In this document: positions 12,001 through 20,850 of the stretch, in pieces
Layout of the letters: each line of letters begins with the position of its first letter
Position numbering within the stretch: the stretch's first letter is position 1
Source: Nereocystis luetkeana
Lineage: Eukaryota > Sar > Phaeophyceae > Laminariales > Laminariaceae
DNA length: 64,000 nt
NCBI GenBank assembly: GCA_031213475.1
Contig: JARUPZ010000021.1
Coordinates: 3,741,545 to 3,805,544 of the forward strand
Reading direction: 5' to 3'
The notes under the pieces: generated by a model
Seen by the model: only the letters and a program-made list of their open reading frames with translations
Told to the model about the DNA's origin: nothing
Databases searched by the model: none
Translations under genes and position numbers: made by a program

Positions 12001-14737
12001 CACTGTACTGCACATACATAACACACATACCTTATTTTACCTTCAAGTACTCTGTCCCCGAAAAGGAAGAGCAGTCCTTAGGGGCCAATTCAGCCTTGGA
12101 AAGTGCGAATTTCAAATGCACAACATTACATGCGCGCGTACGCCACCACCTGGGCCTCGCCTGCCACGTTGTTGCTGCTGTTGTATTTCTTCTGAATTAT
12201 TTGATGTTGCGTGAAATATTATTCTTTGTTCTTGTTCTTGTTATTGTTTACTTTATTGTTGTTGTTGCTGCTGTTGAGGTCGCTGTTGTTGATGATAATA
12301 TTGGTGAATGATGGTGATCTTATAAAGAGATGCACCAGATGTACATATATATTTTTTTTTATGCTAATGTTATTGCTGTCGTTGATGTTGATGTTGATGT
12401 CGTTGTTAATGTTGATGTTGATGTTGCTGTTGATGATGTTGCTGCTGTTGAAGCTGCGTTGATTTTATGCTATTAATAGTGTTTATTTTCTACGTTGTTT
12501 CCGTTGGCTCTTTGTTTGTTTGTAGCTGTTGCATGTTGATGTAATGGTGTTATAGACGTTGCGGGTGCTGATTTGTCGCTCTCTGGTTGTTTGTGATGTG
12601 GCGGCTGGCTTTAGTTTTTGGGTGGTTGATCATGATGTACAGTAGTTGTGTCGTTGGTGCTTCGTGTGATTATAGTTGTTGCTGTTGCTGTTGTTAACTG
12701 TTGTTGTTGCTGTTGCTGTTGTTTGCTGGTACTGTTGCTGTCGCTTCTGCGGTTGCGGTATTAATTGCTGGTGCTGGTGCTGCCCATGCCACTGCCGTTT
12801 GCTGGTGCTGTTGCTTCGCTGCTGCTGGCGCTGTTGTTTGCTGCTACTGCCGCTGTGGCAGCTGCTACTGTTTTCGGTTGGTTGATGTTATTTTCTTGTG
12901 GCTGTCCCCCTCGGCTGTCTAAATCTCGTCGCATGAGCGTTGCAGACAGCCTTTTTTCGGTTTCATGGAAATAAAGCACAATCGCATAGTACCAGGTACA
13001 GTACCTGGTATACAATACTGGTACGAACCTGGTTTTGATGGCATTTCATAGGTGCGTTTTGAACGAAAACTGTCAGAATGTGTAGACCACTATACCAATT
13101 ACAGACCCCGTACGATAGTGCGCGCGATCGAAGTATCACACACGGCTGTTTTTTTTTGCGTTATCAAACAACGTCAAGTGGCAAGTAGCAAGTCGACCCT
13201 CAGTCCCTATTACGCCGCATGACAGTTACATACCGCGTTCTCGTTCGCCTAGAATTCTAGTGATGTACACCAGGGAGTAAAATAGTATAACGGCAAGTAG
13301 CAAGTCCGCCGTGCTAATTCCGCCGCATGAGCGTTACAGGCCGTTTTCTCGTTTCGCTAAATGCTACCAGGTATCAAACAACAAGTCGGCGCGCCGTCTT
13401 GATTGCGCCGCATGAGCGTTACAGACCGTTTCATGTTTTTCGCAGGATAATAGGATGATACCAAGTAGCAGGTCGACCTGCCGTTAATCGCGCCGCATGA
13501 GCGTTACAGACCTTTTCCCCATTTTTTCATGAGCTTGCAAAGTTGAGTTTGAACCACTCCATCGGTCGTACTCACAGCTGACGCATTTGTCACTTTTTTG
13601 TATAACGATGAACAAACACCTTGCGCGCCCGATGTATCTCTTAGTTTGCAAAGTTGAGTACCAACCATTCAATCAGTCGAACTCACACGTAACCCTGGCG
13701 TATTTGTAATACTGTTAGCAACACTAGTCTCTGGTTCTCTTGCGCGGCGGCGGTGGTGTGCAGTGTACCTACCACCATATCTATGCGTGCTCCTGTTTCC
13801 ATCTCTATCAGTATATTAGTCGGTAAATATAGGCGTTCAGCCCTCCCTCCCGTCTCGAAAATAAGAGATACCTGGTAGTAAATTAGAAGGGAACGACTAA
13901 AAGACCCGAATTTACCAACATGCTTGGCTACCTACGTTTTCTACCAAAAAGAGAACAATGAACACAAGTGAAAACAGAAATAGTACAGTAGCCAGCAATC
14001 CCCCGCAGCCCCCCCGTGTCTGCCTGGTCGGTGAAAACCCGACGTGGTCCGTTCTGGTATTGTGCAAATGCGGGGAGGGTCTAAGGCCATATGAATTCGG
14101 CCATGCATGACATGAGCACACCTCCACCCTTCGCCCTGCTCCCCCCAACAGGCGCGGTGTAAGGTGTTCACCAGAATTACTGTTGAATTGTACCTGGTAT
14201 AACATCAGTCTCCGACGTAAAACGAACTAACGATTCCTGGAAAGGGCATCGGTATCTCATCAACTCAACCGCTCCCCCCCGTCCCTCGCTAACTCTCCCT
14301 CTCACGGACGCGCGTTTTGCCTTTGATTTTCTCCCCCGGGCCGCTCTCACTGCCTCAACGACGACATCCGCAATCGGGAACAACGACAATCAACAACGGC
14401 AACTACTGCTGCCACCACCGCCCCACAATTACCACCACCACCACCATCATCACCACCACCAACACCACCACCACCACCACTCCCACCACCACCACCACCA
14501 CCACCACCACCACCACCACCACCACCACTCCCACCAACACCCCACCACCGTCACCACCAACCACCATAACGAACCACCACCACAACTACCACCGCGGACA
14601 GAAATTTCGTGTTTTTCTACGTTGTGACCCTGCACTTGGTGGTGTTCTTCACCCTCAACTACTGGAGCCACTCCCACAACGCTAACTGTGGGGACGGCGA
14701 TACCCCCGACGCTGTTATGAAGCCGAATCCGTGGTAG
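1..14737 (+). CDS. CASP: CASP-type Golgi coiled-coil membrane protein (3' part, 7 exons)
   Basis: Exons read 629-793, 1157-1252, 2171-2668, 8206-8337, 9843-10021, 10822-10965 and 14602-14737; all junction phases agree and give about 449 residues to the stop. The order matches CASP, the Golgi product of CUX1/CDP-like loci: coiled coil with an LRQQLRMLQ-LEFN block, an RLEEDL block, AQRDRFRRRIKELE, an RFLQSY block, the YEARINPFTQFSQKEKQRKY block, and a C-terminal anchor with the family's Tyr and His (FFYVVTLHLVVFF). CASP proteins are tail-anchored in Golgi membranes, project a coiled coil into the cytosol and take part in golgin-84/COPI vesicle tethering (family knowledge). The N-terminal half lies upstream of the window. 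Oddities: a Gly-rich stretch in exon 3, a GC-AG intron after exon 4, and a 3.6 kb last intron. Identity is strong; exon 2 is the least certain. Confidence 0.9.
35..100 (+). pseudogene. Degenerate partial copy of the CASP exon at 629
   Basis: The run from GGCTGCGGTTAAATGAAGG to GACGGCGGCAGCACCACGG follows the 5' half of the exon at 629 almost base for base, with gaps (GGCTGCCCTTAAGG...GAAGGATGCG...GTGGAGACGGCGG). In the matching frame TGA interrupts it. It lies about 600 bp upstream on the same strand, as expected for a local exon duplication that decayed. Confidence 0.5.
300..620. repeat. Diverged tandem GTGGGGATCTGATCTG repeats
   Basis: Repeats of about 35-40 bp built on TGTGGGGATCTGATCTGTCC, with many substitutions, fill the sequence up to the CASP exon at 629. 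Confidence 0.6.
629..793 (+). CDS. CASP: CASP exon a: coiled coil, LRQQLRMLQ-LEFN block
   Basis: Acceptor TTTGCAG|GC, donor GGG|GTGAGC, 55 codons, phase 0 at both ends. Ala-rich coiled coil ends in EVRALRQQLRMLQQLEFN, a block found in plant and animal CASP before an acidic linker. First exon fully inside the window. Confidence 0.85.
1157..1252 (+). CDS. CASP: CASP exon b: acidic linker (probable)
   Basis: The stretch opens in frame with 32 codons, starting Gly-Asp rich and ending SHVERTMEQ before a CAG|GTGAAC donor. Length 96 keeps phase 0 between the exons at 793 and 2171. The acceptor (AAAAAAG|GG) lacks a good pyrimidine tract, so the 5' edge could be wrong or the exon optional. The acidic linker position fits CASP. 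Confidence 0.55.
1640..1895 (+). repeat. Dispersed repeat family C, copy 1
   Basis: Contains ATGCATGGCCGTA, CCCTCGCATCCCTACAAT, GAGCACGTCGGTTTTTCATC, GCGCGAAGCGCCATGAGG and ATGACAGCGTCGAA in fixed order, as do the copies at 3650, 15835 and (reverse) 13985, 39370 and 45205. A G-run usually precedes it. About 250-300 bp, no coding capacity seen. Confidence 0.7.
2171..2668 (+). CDS. CASP: CASP exon c: coiled coil plus Gly-rich insert
   Basis: 166 codons, phase 0, acceptor AAAAG|GTG, donor CAG|GTGCGT. The first ~65 residues are heptad-like and end in VNRLEEDLASAF, the CASP RLE-DL block. About 90 Gly/Ala-rich residues follow, partly encoded by GGTGGT/GGTGTT repeats like those in the next intron. 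The exon ends DHGVLGIVQ, which joins directly to AQRDRF as in CASP. Confidence 0.85.
3122..3215. repeat. GGGTC/GACCC pentamer palindrome
   Basis: GGGTTGGGTCGGGTCGGGTC then, in reverse, GACCCGACCCGACCCGACCC form an inverted arrangement around TCATCACCTCATGGGCCGGG. Related to the blocks at about 7930, 24060, 53085 and 56205. Confidence 0.65.
3401..3504. mobile_element. MITE family B, copy at 3.4 kb
   Basis: Terminal inverted repeats TATTACGGGGGRCC / GGTCCCCCCGC enclose the family core with CCTATATATTTAC. This copy is in the reverse core orientation and is diverged. Confidence 0.7.
3645..3965 (+). repeat. Dispersed repeat family C, copy 2 (internally duplicated head)
   Basis: Two successive heads (TTATGCGTGGCCGTAGTCGT and TTATGCATGGCCGTAGTCGT) each follow a G-run of 10 or more, then the common body with GGGTTTTCATCGACCAGG and GCGCGAAGCGCCATGAGG. 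Confidence 0.7.
4310..6300. repeat. 2-kb GGTGTT/GTTGGT hexamer array in CASP intron
   Basis: Almost only G and T on the plus strand, built on GTTGGTGTTGGTGGT with drift. A 145-bp block at 5856-6000 is repeated at 6001-6145. Long open frames through it (Val/Gly on plus, His/Thr/Asn on minus) are artefacts of the repeat. TACCAGGTA motifs sit at its 3' side. Confidence 0.85.
6300..7320. repeat. T/G-rich low-complexity tract (TGTTGCTGTTGTTGG)
   Basis: Continues the GT-rich asymmetry with TTGCTG/TTGTTG units and T-runs up to a C-rich boundary near 7330. No exon seen. Confidence 0.6.
7529..7636. mobile_element. MITE family B, copy at 7.5 kb
   Basis: TATTATGGGGGACCATAG ... GGTCCCCGTAATA with a nearly consensus core. 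A lone TIR fragment (TTATTACGGGGGCC) lies about 90 bp upstream at 7438. Confidence 0.85.
8206..8337 (+). CDS. CASP: CASP exon d: AQRDRF coiled-coil block
   Basis: 44 codons, phase 0. AQRDRFRRRIKELEAE then MESLQRDNLQLYEK match the conserved CASP segment before the RFLQSY block. Acceptor GTTAG|GCT. The only donor that keeps the frame is AAG|GCAAGT, a GC-type 5' splice site; the GT four bases later would shift the frame. Confidence 0.9.
9312..9416. repeat. (TTCG)n/(TTCA)n microsatellite
   Basis: GTTCGTTCG passes into TTCCTTCC, then about 17 TTCA units and again TTCC. In the CASP intron before exon e. Confidence 0.9.
9440..9680 (-). repeat. Dispersed repeat family D (reverse copy)
   Basis: Carries GTGTAGATCTGCGTA, GATCCAACCCAAGAAACACG, CGGCTCCCACCCGGCAACAT and AATGATCTAGGCC, the complement of the D copies at 11690 and 20560. 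Confidence 0.55.
9843..10021 (+). CDS. CASP: CASP exon e: RFLQSY block and Gly-rich linker
   Basis: Starts VRFLQSYQRN, a CASP signature, then a poorly conserved Gly/Ala/Ser linker. Acceptor AATCAG|GTC, donor GCTAG|GTGAGC. It ends in phase 2 and its last two bases complete an Arg codon with the exon at 10822. Confidence 0.88.
10822..10965 (+). CDS. CASP: CASP exon f: YEARINPF...NKFAR block
   Basis: Spliced reading is RYGQLYEARINPFTQFSQKE onward to FLGNKFAR, the most conserved CASP segment (animal version YEERLDPFSSFSKRERQRKY). Acceptor GGCTCAG|G, donor GCCCG|GTGGGT, phase 2. The next intron is 3636 bp. Confidence 0.93.
11690..11965 (+). repeat. Dispersed repeat family D with nested MITE
   Basis: Left part ATATCTAGCTCATGTTTGTT to ACCCGCATGATCTGC, right part TTGGATCTGTACTGTACAGG to GATGAGGAACTAGATGATCT. 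A family B MITE (11737-11848) splits them. Confidence 0.6.
11737..11848. mobile_element. MITE family B inside repeat D
   Basis: TATTTACGGGGGGCCATAG to CTGTGGCTCCCCGTAA with the reverse-oriented core (GGTATACACAAAAAACTC). Confidence 0.8.
12170..12890. repeat. TTG/TGCTGT low-complexity tracts in last CASP intron
   Basis: GTTGATGTTGATGTTGATGT at 12376-12450 and TTGTTGCTGTTGCTGTTG runs at 12670-12890. No exon detected between exon f and the terminal exon. Confidence 0.6.
12920..13520. repeat. Diverged tandem repeat, CGCCGCATGAGCGTTACAGA unit
   Basis: About five units of 110-120 bp share CAAGTAGCAAGTCG and CGCCGCATGAGCGTTACAGA. One unit has TACCAGGTA exactly where a sibling reads TA. A second short duplication (TTTGCAAAGTTGAGT) follows at 13534 and 13650. 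Confidence 0.7.
13985..14165 (-). repeat. Dispersed repeat family C (reverse copy)
   Basis: CTGCCTGGTCGGTGAAAACC, then CCGACGTGGTCCG, GGGGAGGGTCTAAGGCCATA and GGCCATGCATGACATGAGCA are the complement of the family C body and head. Confidence 0.7.
14428..14585. repeat. (CCA)n tract before the last CASP exon
   Basis: About 150 bp of CCACCACCACC with CCATCA and CTCCCA variants end only 17 bp before the CASP terminal acceptor. It replaces a normal pyrimidine tract. Confidence 0.9.
14602..14737 (+). CDS. CASP: CASP terminal exon: membrane anchor and stop
   Basis: Acceptor CGGACAG|A completes the split Arg codon and gives NFVFFYVVTLHLVVFFTLNYW, the tail anchor of CASP with its conserved Tyr and His, then a short tail ending KPNPW and TAG at 14735-14737. 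The exon is hidden behind a (CCA)n tract and is open in a frame that other readings obscure; phase and homology make it firm. Confidence 0.93.
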
Positions 14738-14869
14738 GTAGGCAAGCGTTAAACAGCAGGTGCGGAGGCGTTGGACCAAGGGGGGGGAAAGCACCAGCCG
14801 GGACTCCGTTGTTGGCAAAGACTGGGGTGTGCTTCACCCGCGAGCAAGGATGCTACCGTAGAAGACCGG

Positions 14870-15810
14870 TCTTTTTTTTTTTTAAGGCATCAAGGCGTCT
14901 TTGGGCCCTAATATACTAGATATAGTGTGGGGGGGCGGTCAGTCAAGGATGCTAGGAGACCTGTTTTTTGTTTACGCGTCATGGCGTTAATGAAGTAGAT
15001 ATAGGGTAGGGGGGCGGTCAGTCAAGGGACCGAATGGCAGTCTCCTGCATGCAAAGATGTTGGGACACGGGCGGTCCGGGACGCGTCAAGGTGTCTTTTT
15101 TGGCCTTATGTACTAGATTTAGTGTAGGGGGCGGTCAGTCAAGGGGTCGAACCGCGATTTCGTACGATAAACTATACGTTGGACCCGCCAAGGCATCTTT
15201 TGGCCCTTATACACTAGATTTAGTGTAGGGTGCGGTCTTTCAAGGGATCAACCCGCGGTCTCTGCGAGCAAAGATGCTGGGAGACCGGTCTTTGCCAAGG
15301 CGTCTTTTGGCCTTCACCCTTTTAGAACCGCAGTTCCGTTTGGGGGACAAAGCACTCAAATTTCAAGTAGTTTGTCCCCAAAACGGGACTGCGGTTCTAA
15401 AGGGGTTAATACACTATACTTAGTGTAGGGGGTCGGTCAGTCAAGGGAACAAACCGCGGCCTCCTGCGAGCAAAAATGTCTGGGAGACGTTTTGTTTTGG
15501 ACGCGTCAAGGTTTATTTGGCCTAATATACTCGATCTAGCGTAGGGCGGCGGTCAGTCTAACAGTCAACGCGGTCTCGTTCGACCAAACATGCTTGAGAG
15601 ACGGGTCTTTTTCAAGGCGTCTTGTGGCCTTGGTATACTATATTTGGTGTGGGGGTGAAGTCAAGGGACCAAACCGCTGTCTCCTGCGAGCAAACATGCT
15701 ACTATCGGAGACCGGGTGTTTTGAACACCCGTCAAAGCGTATGTTGGCCTTATTGCACTAGATATAGTGTAGGGACGGTCAGCCCAGGCGTCAAATCGCG
15801 TTTGCCTCTC
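14870..15810. repeat. Diverged ~105-120 bp tandem array, ~8 units
   Basis: Each unit has GGCGTCTTTTGGCC, a small palindrome of the form CACTAGATATAGTG, GGGGGCGGTCAGTCAAGGG, and TCTCCTGCGAGCAAAGATGC with GGGAGACCGG. The anchor GGTCAGTC recurs about every 80-120 bp. A family A element interrupts the array at 15313-15409. It lies directly 3' of the CASP stop. Confidence 0.8.
15313..15409. mobile_element. TTAA element family A nested in the tandem array
   Basis: CACCCTTTTAGAACCGCAG to CTGCGGTTCTAAAGGGGTTAA, inverted ends over about 45 bp. It splits the unit GGCCTT|TACACTAT of the array, so it came after the array formed. Confidence 0.85.
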
Positions 15811-15834
15811 AACGAAAGAGCGCGATGACAATCC

Positions 15835-16150
15835 TTGTGGTGGCGGCGGCGGCGCGGTTTATGTGTCTGGGGGGGTGTACTATGTCACGCATGACCGTAG
15901 TCGAATCATCACAGGCCCTCGCATCCCTACAATACCGGGACGGAGCACCTCGGGTTTCTACGCCGGCCGGGCAGACATTGATTTTGCTTGCACCAAGCGC
16001 GAAGCGAAACGTGAGGTGTTGGGTGAGTCGAATGATTGGTGCGAAGCGACCCTGGGGTGCTTGTTGGGCGAGCCACATGAAGGGTGAGCTGCATCCTGCC
16101 ACGAACTGCTTGTGAGGCAGACGTTTCTCTTATATGGATGACAGCGTCGA
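15835..16150 (+). repeat. Dispersed repeat family C, copy at 15.8 kb
   Basis: Full set of C blocks with the tail GTGAGCTGCATCCTGCCACG and TGGATGACAGCGTCGAAGG. Partial heads follow at 16340-16410 and 16480-16570, each next to a G-run. Confidence 0.7.
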
Positions 16151-16635
16151 AGGTATGGTCTTGTTTTCTGGTGTGGTCATGGGGGGGGGGTGGTGGGAAA
16201 GGAAAGGGCTGGGGGGGGGGGGGGGGGGGCGTGGTGGAGGGGGTGGGGGTGGTGGTAGGGAGGGTGGGAGGGGGGGGAAGGTTGAGTTCAGAGTTCATGC
16301 CTCATCGACCATGTCATCGGTGCGGGTTCTGTCGTTCTTGGAGGCCTGTGTTTGGGGGGGCGGGGGGCGATGTACTATTGTTCATGCATGGCCCGAGTGC
16401 GGGGGGGGAGGAAGGCGTACTCACTTGTTGACTGCCCTAGTCATTTGACCTTTGACCACGCATCCCTTTCGAGACGGAGGGGTGGGGGGGTACTCACGTC
16501 ATGCATGGCCGTAGTCGCATGACCATAAACCCTCGTATCCCTACAAGACCGGGACGGGGGGAAGCGATACGGAGGGTCGCGGATTGAATTATTTAGGCAT
16601 GATAACAGAATCGACATCATTGAACTGTGCCGTAG

Positions 16636-17032
16636 GTGGTCCGCCGCCTTCAACGTTTGGAAGAGACGGGGACGAATTTTTCATTTGGTTTGTTTCGCGC
16701 TCTTAGTGTTTTGGCGGTTTTTCGTGAAGAAGTAGAGGTACGTCATAAGTCTGAGATTGATCCCCCGAGCTTGCTTGTTTATATATTTTTTGCTTTGCTA
16801 ATTTTCGGAGGCTGCGCGTGAGCTGATTGCGCCCCCCCTCTCGAAGCTAAATTCCGTGCGCAAGCATATGTGCGCGCAGGACAACACTAAAACGAAACGC
16901 GAGATGCGGAGGCGGAGGGCGGTCGGTATTGTCGCCCGAGATATATTTACCGAGGTGGAGGACCGTCCGTATCAGAGTCTTGCCGAAAGTTGCGATGGCG
17001 GGGGGGGCGTCGGTAATTTCGGGAACAGCTGA
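16636..17032 (+). CDS. Unidentified two-exon coding-like fragment
   Basis: An open frame from CCGTAG|GTGGTC (16636) to VFREEVE with donor GAG|GTACGT at 16738, a possible 73-bp intron with T-rich end, then 74 codons from 16811 (AARELIAPPLSKLNSVRK onward) to TGA at 17030-17032. The residues look protein-like (charged, with KREMRRRRAVGIVARDIFTE). A loose resemblance to the C-terminal part of HOP2/TBPIP-type proteins was considered but is not convincing. No further exons were found, so it may be a gene relic or part of an undetected gene. Confidence 0.28.
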
Positions 17033-17219
17033 CCCGGGTAGATTTGCTGTATCTACATTTTTCGGGGACAAGGCCGTTAAGTGATACCTGGTATATACCC
17101 TGGATGTTTTTAATTGAAATATAGGTGGTCAATGTCTACAACAGGGTATGTACAGTAGTACGTACTCGAACAAAAACCAAAAGGGTTCACATCCCGGACA
17201 GAGCATATAATTCCACTTG

Positions 17220-17490
17220 ACGATCTAGATATTCCAGGACAGACAGATCAGACAGATCCCTGATCTGTATGATCTATGAATAGCGCACGTTTCCGCGTAG
17301 GAGCTGTATATTATGCGTAGTCTGGGGCGTGTTTTTTAGGGGTTGCATCTGTACTTGCACAGACCCTGCACAGCTCCTCAGAGCGGCAGGTTAGGATATA
17401 TCGATAATCTATCTGATCCATCTGTAGATGGTCCATCTGTCCGGGGTGTGTGATTCGGTTGAGACCTTGTCGGTCGGCGGACAGTAAGCA
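17220..17490 (+). repeat. Dispersed repeat family D, copy at 17.2 kb
   Basis: Contains CTGTATGATCTATGAATAGC, TTGCATCTGTACTTGCACAG, CCCTGCACAGCTCCTCAGAG and GATCCATCTGTAGATG, matching other D copies. Confidence 0.55.
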
Positions 17491-17964
17491 GTCGGGCATC
17501 ACGCACTCCTGCCACCTTGCCCAAGCGTTTGCTACAGTAGTAGGTGCAGGCCCTCTATTCCCTAGGTTTACGTAGGGTAATCTAAATCGGAAATCCGAAA
17601 CCTGTCTGCCTGACTCCCCTCACCAGGAAACTCAGATCCTCGCAGAAGCTGGTCCCAAGCCGCTCCCGACGTTGACGTGTACCAGGTATACCGCGCTGAT
17701 CGATAGCCGACACATACAAGCAACGGAGCCCTGCGCCTTGAGCTATGTACGCGACCCAGCAATCCCAAGGCCTATTTCCCTAGGGGCCATTCTACGACTC
17801 CATATCACACTAGCCCACCCTCGATAGTCGTATATGCAGACCAAACGACGGTCGATGGATGATAGCGGAGTTGTCCGAAAATACCGGAAAAGGAGGTTGA
17901 CCATGCGGATATTCGAACGTCAAAAGGAGGCTATAGATTTCCCCACACCTTGTAGTGAGGCCAC

Positions 17965-18070
17965 TTACGGGGGACCATAGTTAATAGCACCAAATCTTGT
18001 TGGTAAAAATGGTTGAATATATAGAGTTTATGTATACCATAGGTCCTATTAACTATGGTCCCCCGTAATA
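17965..18070. mobile_element. MITE family B, copy at 18.0 kb
   Basis: TTACGGGGGACCATAG to CTATGGTCCCCCGTAATA, near-consensus core. Confidence 0.88.
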
Positions 18071-18615
18071 GGCGTCACGACGATGCCAAGTGCAGTAGAA
18101 CCCGAGTATCGTGGCAAGGGAATGGAATAGGGGAAATTAAGAGCCCTGGGAATACTCTTCGGGTGTTACAGGGCTTTGACACCACGGCTATCCGACGACC
18201 ATTCTATCTTCCGATACTACTCCGTACCACAAGTCTCGTCGAGCGAGACGTCCGGTCTGAGCCAAACCCCACCTACCTGCTGGGGTGCCGTCTGTATGTC
18301 ATCACTCTGACCAACTCCAGATGAGACTCCGAAAAAAAGAAGACACAACAGCCAACTGAGAACAGCGCTCGGACGCATTCCATTCAGGGCAACAAGAAGT
18401 ATCACGAAACACGAAATCATAGTGGCGTACCTGCCATACGGAAGGCATGCCTTGTTAGGTAGTTCCGTATCACACAACTAAAATATAGTAATTCCAGCGA
18501 TACGTGAGGCACATGCCTTTCCTCAGCCTGTCCCAGTGACGGTTTGTCGGGGTCAACAAGTGCTATTCTACTATATTAATATACCGCCCCTAATATATCA
18601 AGGCGTCACGTGTTC

Positions 18616-18732
18616 TATTACGGGAGACCTTATTAAATACCTGGTAGGACCTACGGTACACACTTCAACCTATATATTTTACCTATTTTTACTAAATGTG
18701 TTTGGTCTTATTTACTATGCCCCCCCGCAACA
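18616..18732. mobile_element. MITE family B with TACCTGGTA insertion
   Basis: TATTACGGGAGACC to GCCCCCCCGCAA. The family sequence TTAAATAGGACC reads TTAAATACCTGGTAGGACC here, an exact 7-bp gain at TA (18638-18646). Confidence 0.82.
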
Positions 18733-19010
18733 GGGTTGAGTTCCTCGTGAGAGGCTCTTTCTTATGACATGACTATATCATGAGAGAAGAGAGAGTAAGA
18801 GGATCCTTCGGCTCACACGGCTTTTTTTCTGAAAATCTACGTATGTATTTATGACGCCTGCTCGCTAATAGAAAAAAAGTGCTGTAGCGCGGTTTGTTTG
18901 TCACGCCCCCGACATACTCGACGGGGGCAGATTAAGCTGCAGCAGTAGTGGTCCTTCTATTGTGACGCCCCTCGCACAGGGTAGGTCGAGCCACAGTAGT
19001 TGTGGTCATG

Positions 19011-19175
19011 GTCCCTCTACAGTGCCGGTTGGGCAGAATAGTGCCGGCTGCCCACTACAATAATAGTGTCTGTGAAATCGCGTGGCACAGGTGGGATTGA
19101 CCAGCGTGCGTGGCAGTGTGCGGTGCATATAGTGCCGGTTGCCGGTACATATAGTGTCGGTATCGCTGGCTTGAG
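19011..19175. mobile_element. Repeat family M (GTCCCTCTATAGTGCCGG ends), copy 1
   Basis: GGTCCCTCTACAGTGCCGG head, then GTGCCGGCTGCCCACTAC and CATATAGTGCCGGTTGCCGG. The same blocks recur at 40843, 57817 and 59772. Confidence 0.6.
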
Positions 19176-19382
19176 AAACTAATGTGTTGGCGCAGTGTGT
19201 TTCAAACGGTCCGACATGTGGTGGTGCCTATATATCGCCTAAAAATAAATGTTAATAGACAAGGTTTGAAGAAGACTGCGAAAGGCAGAAATATGCGTAC
19301 CGTATCCTAGTCACTCATCCGAGTGGCTCAGAAATCGCCCGACAATACCTGTACAGCAGTATATACTTCGTACGATCTTAAG

Positions 19383-19479
19383 CAAACCCTTTAAGGGCTA
19401 CAGTCTCATGATGGGGACAGCACGCTCGAAAGTTAATTAGTGGGTCCTCAAAACGGGACTGCAGGCCTAATAGGGTTAA
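19383..19479. mobile_element. TTAA element family A, diverged copy
   Basis: AAACCCTTTAAGGGCTACAG to AAAACGGGACTGCAGGCC and TAGGGTTAA. The left end is degraded. Confidence 0.6.
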
Positions 19480-19484
19480 CATGA

Positions 19485-19690
19485 CCCCCCCCCTCACTGT
19501 AGTGAGGGGACAACTCGTGCGCCGGGTGGTGCACCGCTCGACCTTGCCATGAGGCGCGGGAGAAAAAGAAGAGGTGGTGTTGCGAAGTAAGCGGGGGGGG
19601 ACCACTCGTGCGCTGGGTGGTGCGCCGCTCGACCTTTCCATGAGGCGCGCGAGCGAAAGAAGAGATGGTGTTGCGAAGTTTCAATTAAGG
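19485..19690. repeat. Two-unit tandem duplication (~100 bp)
   Basis: ACTCGTGCGCYGGGTGGTGC followed by CGCTCGACCTTKCCATGAGG and GGTGTTGCGAAGT occurs twice in succession. Confidence 0.8.
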
Positions 19691-19916
19691 TTGTGGTCCA
19701 GTTGTTGACTGAGGTCAAGAGGCTTCTCATCCCTCTTCCCCGTGACCCTGGGCAATCATCCAAACATGTTTTTATGCAGCCCATTCGGGAAAGTACAAAA
19801 CCCACCGAATATTACAACATGCAGCCCGTACATAAATCACACCAATCAGCCGATCAGAATGCATCAGACATTTGCGCGACTATGAATAACTGCTGTGCCT
19901 GACACGTAACACCAGT

Positions 19917-19918
19917 AT

Positions 19919-19977
<59 letters not shown>

Positions 19978-19978
19978 T

Positions 19979-20010
<32 letters not shown>

Positions 20011-20055
20011 ATAGTAGTAGTAGCAGTAGTAGCAGTAGTATTATAGTAGTAGTAG
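19917..20055. repeat. (TAG)n microsatellite
   Basis: About 45 TAG units with a few TAT, TAA and CAG interruptions, in the gap between the CASP and Josephin genes. Confidence 0.95.
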
Positions 20056-20559
20056 TGCTTGGTGGGCCCTGCCGGCGGCGGCCACTGAATATGCCCCCAG
20101 GGGCGGCTCCTGAGGACGGCTCAGGCCCAAGGGGGATCAGGGTGGCAGGCGGAAGGAGCAGAGGATGTCAACTGCTGCTATATCTAACCCTGGATTTTGG
20201 TCGGCGGTGGGGTCACTTCAGGAGTAGTAAGCAGCGCTTGGTGGGCCCTGTCGCCCGGTGGCTCACTGATTCGTCGGCTTGAAGGGCTTTCACCACGTCC
20301 AAGTTGAAACAGCGTGCACCACGGGCCGGGGGGGGGGGGAGGGCAGGATGCCAACACGTGTGTGCTGGCGTGTGTAAAACCAAATGAAGTATTCTCCAAA
20401 TAAGTGGCAGTGTCTATTAATAGTCCCTATATATACACCCTACCGGGGGATTCGCTGAGACGAAGCTTGTCGTGCGGCCGTTGAATCCATCACGTCCAAC
20501 CCCTCTCCCAACCATTTCTATTTCACGCCTCGGACAAACCCTCCATCCCCACTTGAATA

Positions 20560-20785
20560 TGTCCAGAGGTTGATACTTTTCAGGGCAGTTCTTTTCCCGA
20601 TCTTGTCATGTCTGGCTCATGCTGCCAGGTGGGACCCGTATGATCTGGCAAATCTACTGTACCCATTACTAGCACATGTTTCGACGCAGACCATGCACAA
20701 TCTCGCGGAACGGCAAATGAGGAACGAGATGATCTATGAATATGTAGATAAATCACGAGCTGTCTGTGCGAGGCGTGAAGAATAT
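20560..20785 (+). repeat. Dispersed repeat family D, copy at 20.6 kb
   Basis: Most complete D copy: TCTGGCTCATGCTGCCAGGT, GGGACCCGTATGATCTGG, CGGCAAATGAGGAACGAGATG, ATCTATGAATATGTAGATAA. Confidence 0.6.
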
Positions 20786-20850
20786 GCCATCAGGTATCAT
20801 AGAAAGAAGACCGGCCATTTCGAGCGCGCGCGCCAAGGCCTCCCGTGGCC

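Noticed and set aside
14317-14685. Thr-rich 122-codon plus-strand ORF across (CCA)n
   Set aside because: Wrong frame for the CASP anchor exon and made of microsatellite; the real exon begins at 14602.
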